A stretch of 64,000 nucleotides of DNA from Taenia hydatigena. Its lineage: Eukaryota; Platyhelminthes; Cestoda; Cyclophyllidea; Taeniidae. Below the pieces are notes generated by a model. The model searched no databases, was not told the origin of the DNA, and worked only from the letters and a program-made list of their open reading frames with translations. This document shows positions 61,040 through 64,000 of this stretch, one piece after another (position 1 is the first letter of the stretch; the number at the start of each line of letters is the position of its first letter). Location of the stretch: positions 3,556,011-3,620,010 of the forward strand of contig JADWOT020000002.1 in the NCBI GenBank assembly GCA_036345935.2. Direction: 5' to 3'. The translations under genes were made by a program, and so were the position numbers.

Positions 61040-61607
61040 TTGTCTGAACTAAGCAATGTCATTATTACTAAGCAAATACGGCGATGAAATTTGTGCCTTC
61101 CATGAGAAAAGTGGGATAAAAATTTTGGAAAGCATAGTGAGTATCCCTAACGCATCCTTTGCTTAGTAATAATGACTTTCTGAACATCAAGAAGACAATT
61201 ATAATTTGATGCTGGTTTCGTAGGTTGATCTACTCGGAATAGCTGACCATGGATTGTTAAACCCAAATGAGCACGACCTTGCAATAATGGAAGTAAATGT
61301 CCACAAGTTGTACGTAGAGAATTCAAAAAAGAGCATTGGCTGAAAATATGGCACATAATATTTTAGCGGACTGGACTTAGGATGAGACACTGAAAATGTT
61401 TAACTCAGTTTAACAACGCAAACATGGCCTATCAAGTTTTAATTGGCATGTGAGAATAATAATTAACATGAGGAACTAGTGGTCTTAGCAGAAGCATGCA
61501 GAGTGAAGCCGCCTAAAGACTTAATACAAATTTTTGGCGCGACACAAAGAGGCGACATTGCTGACACTCAAACTCACCACCGACAGACTGGTGCGTGGTA
61601 GTGGATG
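61040..61607. other. Unique spacer inside the palindrome with one coding-like block
   Basis: This is the only non-satellite sequence in the right-hand block. The minus strand from 61,356 to 61,147 is open and protein-like, including RTTCGHLLPLLQGRAHLGLT and HGQLFRVDQPTKPASNYN. I do not recognise it. A 19-bp inverted repeat flanks an 81-bp loop at its left side. Confidence 0.4.
61058..61176. repeat. Perfect 19-bp inverted repeat with 81-bp loop
   Basis: gtcattattactaagcaaa at 61,058-61,076 and its exact reverse complement at 61,158-61,176. Confidence 0.9.
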
Positions 61608-64000
61608 CAAGTAATTAAGGTAAAAATGAAGGAGCGCCACATGCCACCTAAGCAATCTTAAATATTCACCAGGCTGCTTGGTTGCTCATAAGTTGCTGCA
61701 AACCTGACACGTATTCCTACAATCAACAGGGAAGTGTGACTTTAAAAATGAATTATGTACAGAAATTCTAAAAACGAATCGTATGCCATTAAGGCGGTCT
61801 AGATTATCAATCCACACTGGTTGGAGGCACACAAGTTGACGCGCTGATAACACGTTAACCCACCACTGAAAATCAGTGTGATGTCAAAGACGTAAGAATG
61901 TAAGTAAATTCTGAGAGTCTCTCACATGCTACCCATGGGGTATGGAAAATCCCATCACACCAATTGGTGGCACACAAGATGTGGCATTACTGACAGTAAC
62001 ACCAACCAATAACAGACGGGTGTGAGTTTAATGTCGCAAGAATGCGAGTGAATTCTGCAGACCCCTCAAAAAACAAAGGTGCGCTATAGATTAGCCCTCC
62101 AAACGATCGGTGGCACACAATTTGTGGCACAGTAAACGCTTAATCAACTACTGAATGACCTGTAAGGAAGGGAAGAAGCAAATGTGTGCAGATTTTACAG
62201 ATTTGTCAAATGCTATCTATGACGAATAAAATTTAACTTCCGCTCTGATAAATAGCACACAAGTTAAGCATTGCTAACAGTTACACCCACCACCGACAGA
62301 CCGGTGTGAGATTAATGTCTAGAGAATACGAGTCAATTCTGCGGGTCTCCCACATGCTATCTGTGGCGTCCAGATTACCCCTCCACAGTAATTGATGGAA
62401 CGCAGAGTGTAGCATTGCTAACACTTACTCTCATCACCGACTGACCTGTGTGAAGTGGAAGAGGCAAATATGTGTAAATTCTGCAGCTTCGTCAATTGCC
62501 AGCTATGCGCCTTAGAATATCCTTCTGCATTGACTAGTGACATACAGGATTTGCATTGCTAAATCTTACACTCAACACGGACAGACCGGTGCAGGTGCCT
62601 CACATGCTATCTATGGGGTTAAGATTATTCTTCCACACTGATTGTTGGCACATGAGGTGTGGCATTTCTGATACTTACACCCACCACTGAACGACCGGTG
62701 CGAGATTAATGTCGAAAGTATATCGGTCAATTCTGTAGATGTCTCAAATGCTATCTATGGCGCGTGGATTAGTCCTCTTATTGATTGGTGGCACACAAGT
62801 TGTGGTATTGCTAACACTCACCCACTACTGCCATATGGATGTGATTTTTACGTCAAGCTCAACTGAGTGAATTTTGCTGGTCACCTACATGCCATCGATT
62901 GGGTCTAGTTTATCCCTTCACGTGAATTTTTCGCATATAAGGTGTAAAATTTTTAATGCTTGCACTCACCACCGACATCGGTGTGATTTTAAAGTCGCAA
63001 GTATATGAGTAAATTCTGCGGGTGCCCAATAAGCCATTTATGGGCCTAAATTATCCCTTCACACTGATTGGCGGCACCCCATTTGTGGCATTGCTGACAC
63101 CTACTTACATCTCTGACACAAGCCGTAATAATGTGGACGAATTCTGCAGATCTACTACATGACTATATTGCGTTCTGGATTATCCCTCCACATGGATTGG
63201 TGGCACACAAGATGTGGCTTTGCTAACACTTATGCCCACCACCCACATACCGAGGTAAATGTAAATGGTAAAATTCTGCAAAGAAAGCATAGAACATAAT
63301 AGGAAAATAAGATAGCAGGTGGTTTTGGTAAAATCCAACATATTTCATGCTAACCAAAATAGGGGAGTGGGATGGAATGAAGCCTAATTGCGCCAATCTT
63401 CTTTCCACCGAAAATTACACCATCGCAAATTGGATGCGTCAAAATTGACAGCGCTTTGAAGTTCTTTGCTGTGTATTTCAGAATGGCTTTGTGATTTGAC
63501 ACTTAGGGTGAAGTGAGGCGTATTCCTTCGTCAATCGAAGCCTACTTCTACAGAAGGTTGTCAATGTGAGTGAGTTAACATTGCGGACCCAACAACGGAT
63601 AAGACTCTAGTTTCATTGAAGGACACTTACATGTCTTGCTTATCTACCCACATTTCTACGCATATTTCTGCATTGACCACGTTACGACGTTGATATTAAA
63701 AGAAATTTTGCAAGTGTACTTGTCTAGGCGCATTTTTTGCTGGAAATTATCCATTATCAAGCATCAATTTTCCACCTCCTTTTCCCCGGACATCATTTAT
63801 TTCTCGCATAAATGCGAGATCTACTAGACGTGACGATGGAGCCAGAAGGGCAGTCAGTCAGTCCTTAATCGGTACTACAGAAGCTTTTGGCTGTGATTTG
63901 GCCTCGCTGAACTAGCTTTATATCTCAAGGCTGCCTAGCTGCATCAATTCGCCCTCTGTTGACATGACATACAACTTGAGACCAATGGCGTCATTGAGCC
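61608..64000 (-). repeat. Right arm of large palindrome, continuing beyond the window
   Basis: Reverse complement of 56,761-59,154 with only scattered differences; still matching at the last base. The outer part is the flank that precedes gene B, so the inverted continuation would approach a gene-B-like start codon about 230 bp past the window. Confidence 0.92.

Noticed and set aside
1..64000. CRISPR arrays, operons, bacterial insertion sequences or phage modules
   Set aside because: None seen; gene structure and splice sites are eukaryotic.

Overview
This window looks like repeat-rich nuclear DNA of a metazoan, most likely a taeniid tapeworm (Taenia/Echinococcus group). No prokaryotic gene organisation is present. 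Long open frames are rare, and the convincing coding segments are short exons with GT/AG splice sites. Three loci encode secreted proteins built from fibronectin type III (FN3) exons with phase 1-1 boundaries. That architecture is established for the taeniid EG95/45W oncosphere host-protective antigen family, and it is the main reason for the tapeworm assignment. The assignment is inference from family knowledge; no database was searched.

Layout. 1-3,117: an interspersed repeat, a GTA microsatellite, and a block of a degenerate ~140-bp satellite whose ends form an inverted repeat. 3,118-9,990: mostly featureless, but with a dead FN3 exon at 8,495-8,809. 9,990-20,690: interspersed repeats, including an old inverted pair with ~3-kb arms centred near 16.2 kb. 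20,690-21,480: a broken coding remnant on the minus strand. 22,255-24,031: gene A (minus), a two-FN3 antigen-like gene. 25.2-31.7 kb: repeat copies, two lone satellite units, an ATCC microsatellite and a 17-nt match to the 5' end of 18S rRNA. 33,797-34,889: gene C (minus), a one-FN3, EG95-like gene. 35.5-40.6 kb: more repeat copies. 38.9-43.3 kb: coding-like fragments I cannot name. 44,067-53,610: a near-perfect tandem duplication of a 4,772-bp unit carrying unidentified minus-strand exon-like blocks and a plus-strand exon resembling choline/ethanolamine kinase. 54,718-56,533: gene B (minus), the close paralogue of gene A. 56.8 kb to the window end: a large palindrome made of the gene B upstream flank and the satellite. 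Its internal junction is marked by a single N, so part of it may be an assembly artefact.

Genes A and B are copies of one segmental duplication that covers the promoter, all three exons, both large introns and the upstream flank as far as the first satellite unit. The right palindrome arm repeats the outer part of that flank in inverted orientation and runs off the window, so a further inverted gene copy may lie just outside. The region reads as an antigen-family locus expanding by satellite-associated segmental duplication, with birth (A/B), divergence (C) and death (8.5 kb) all visible.
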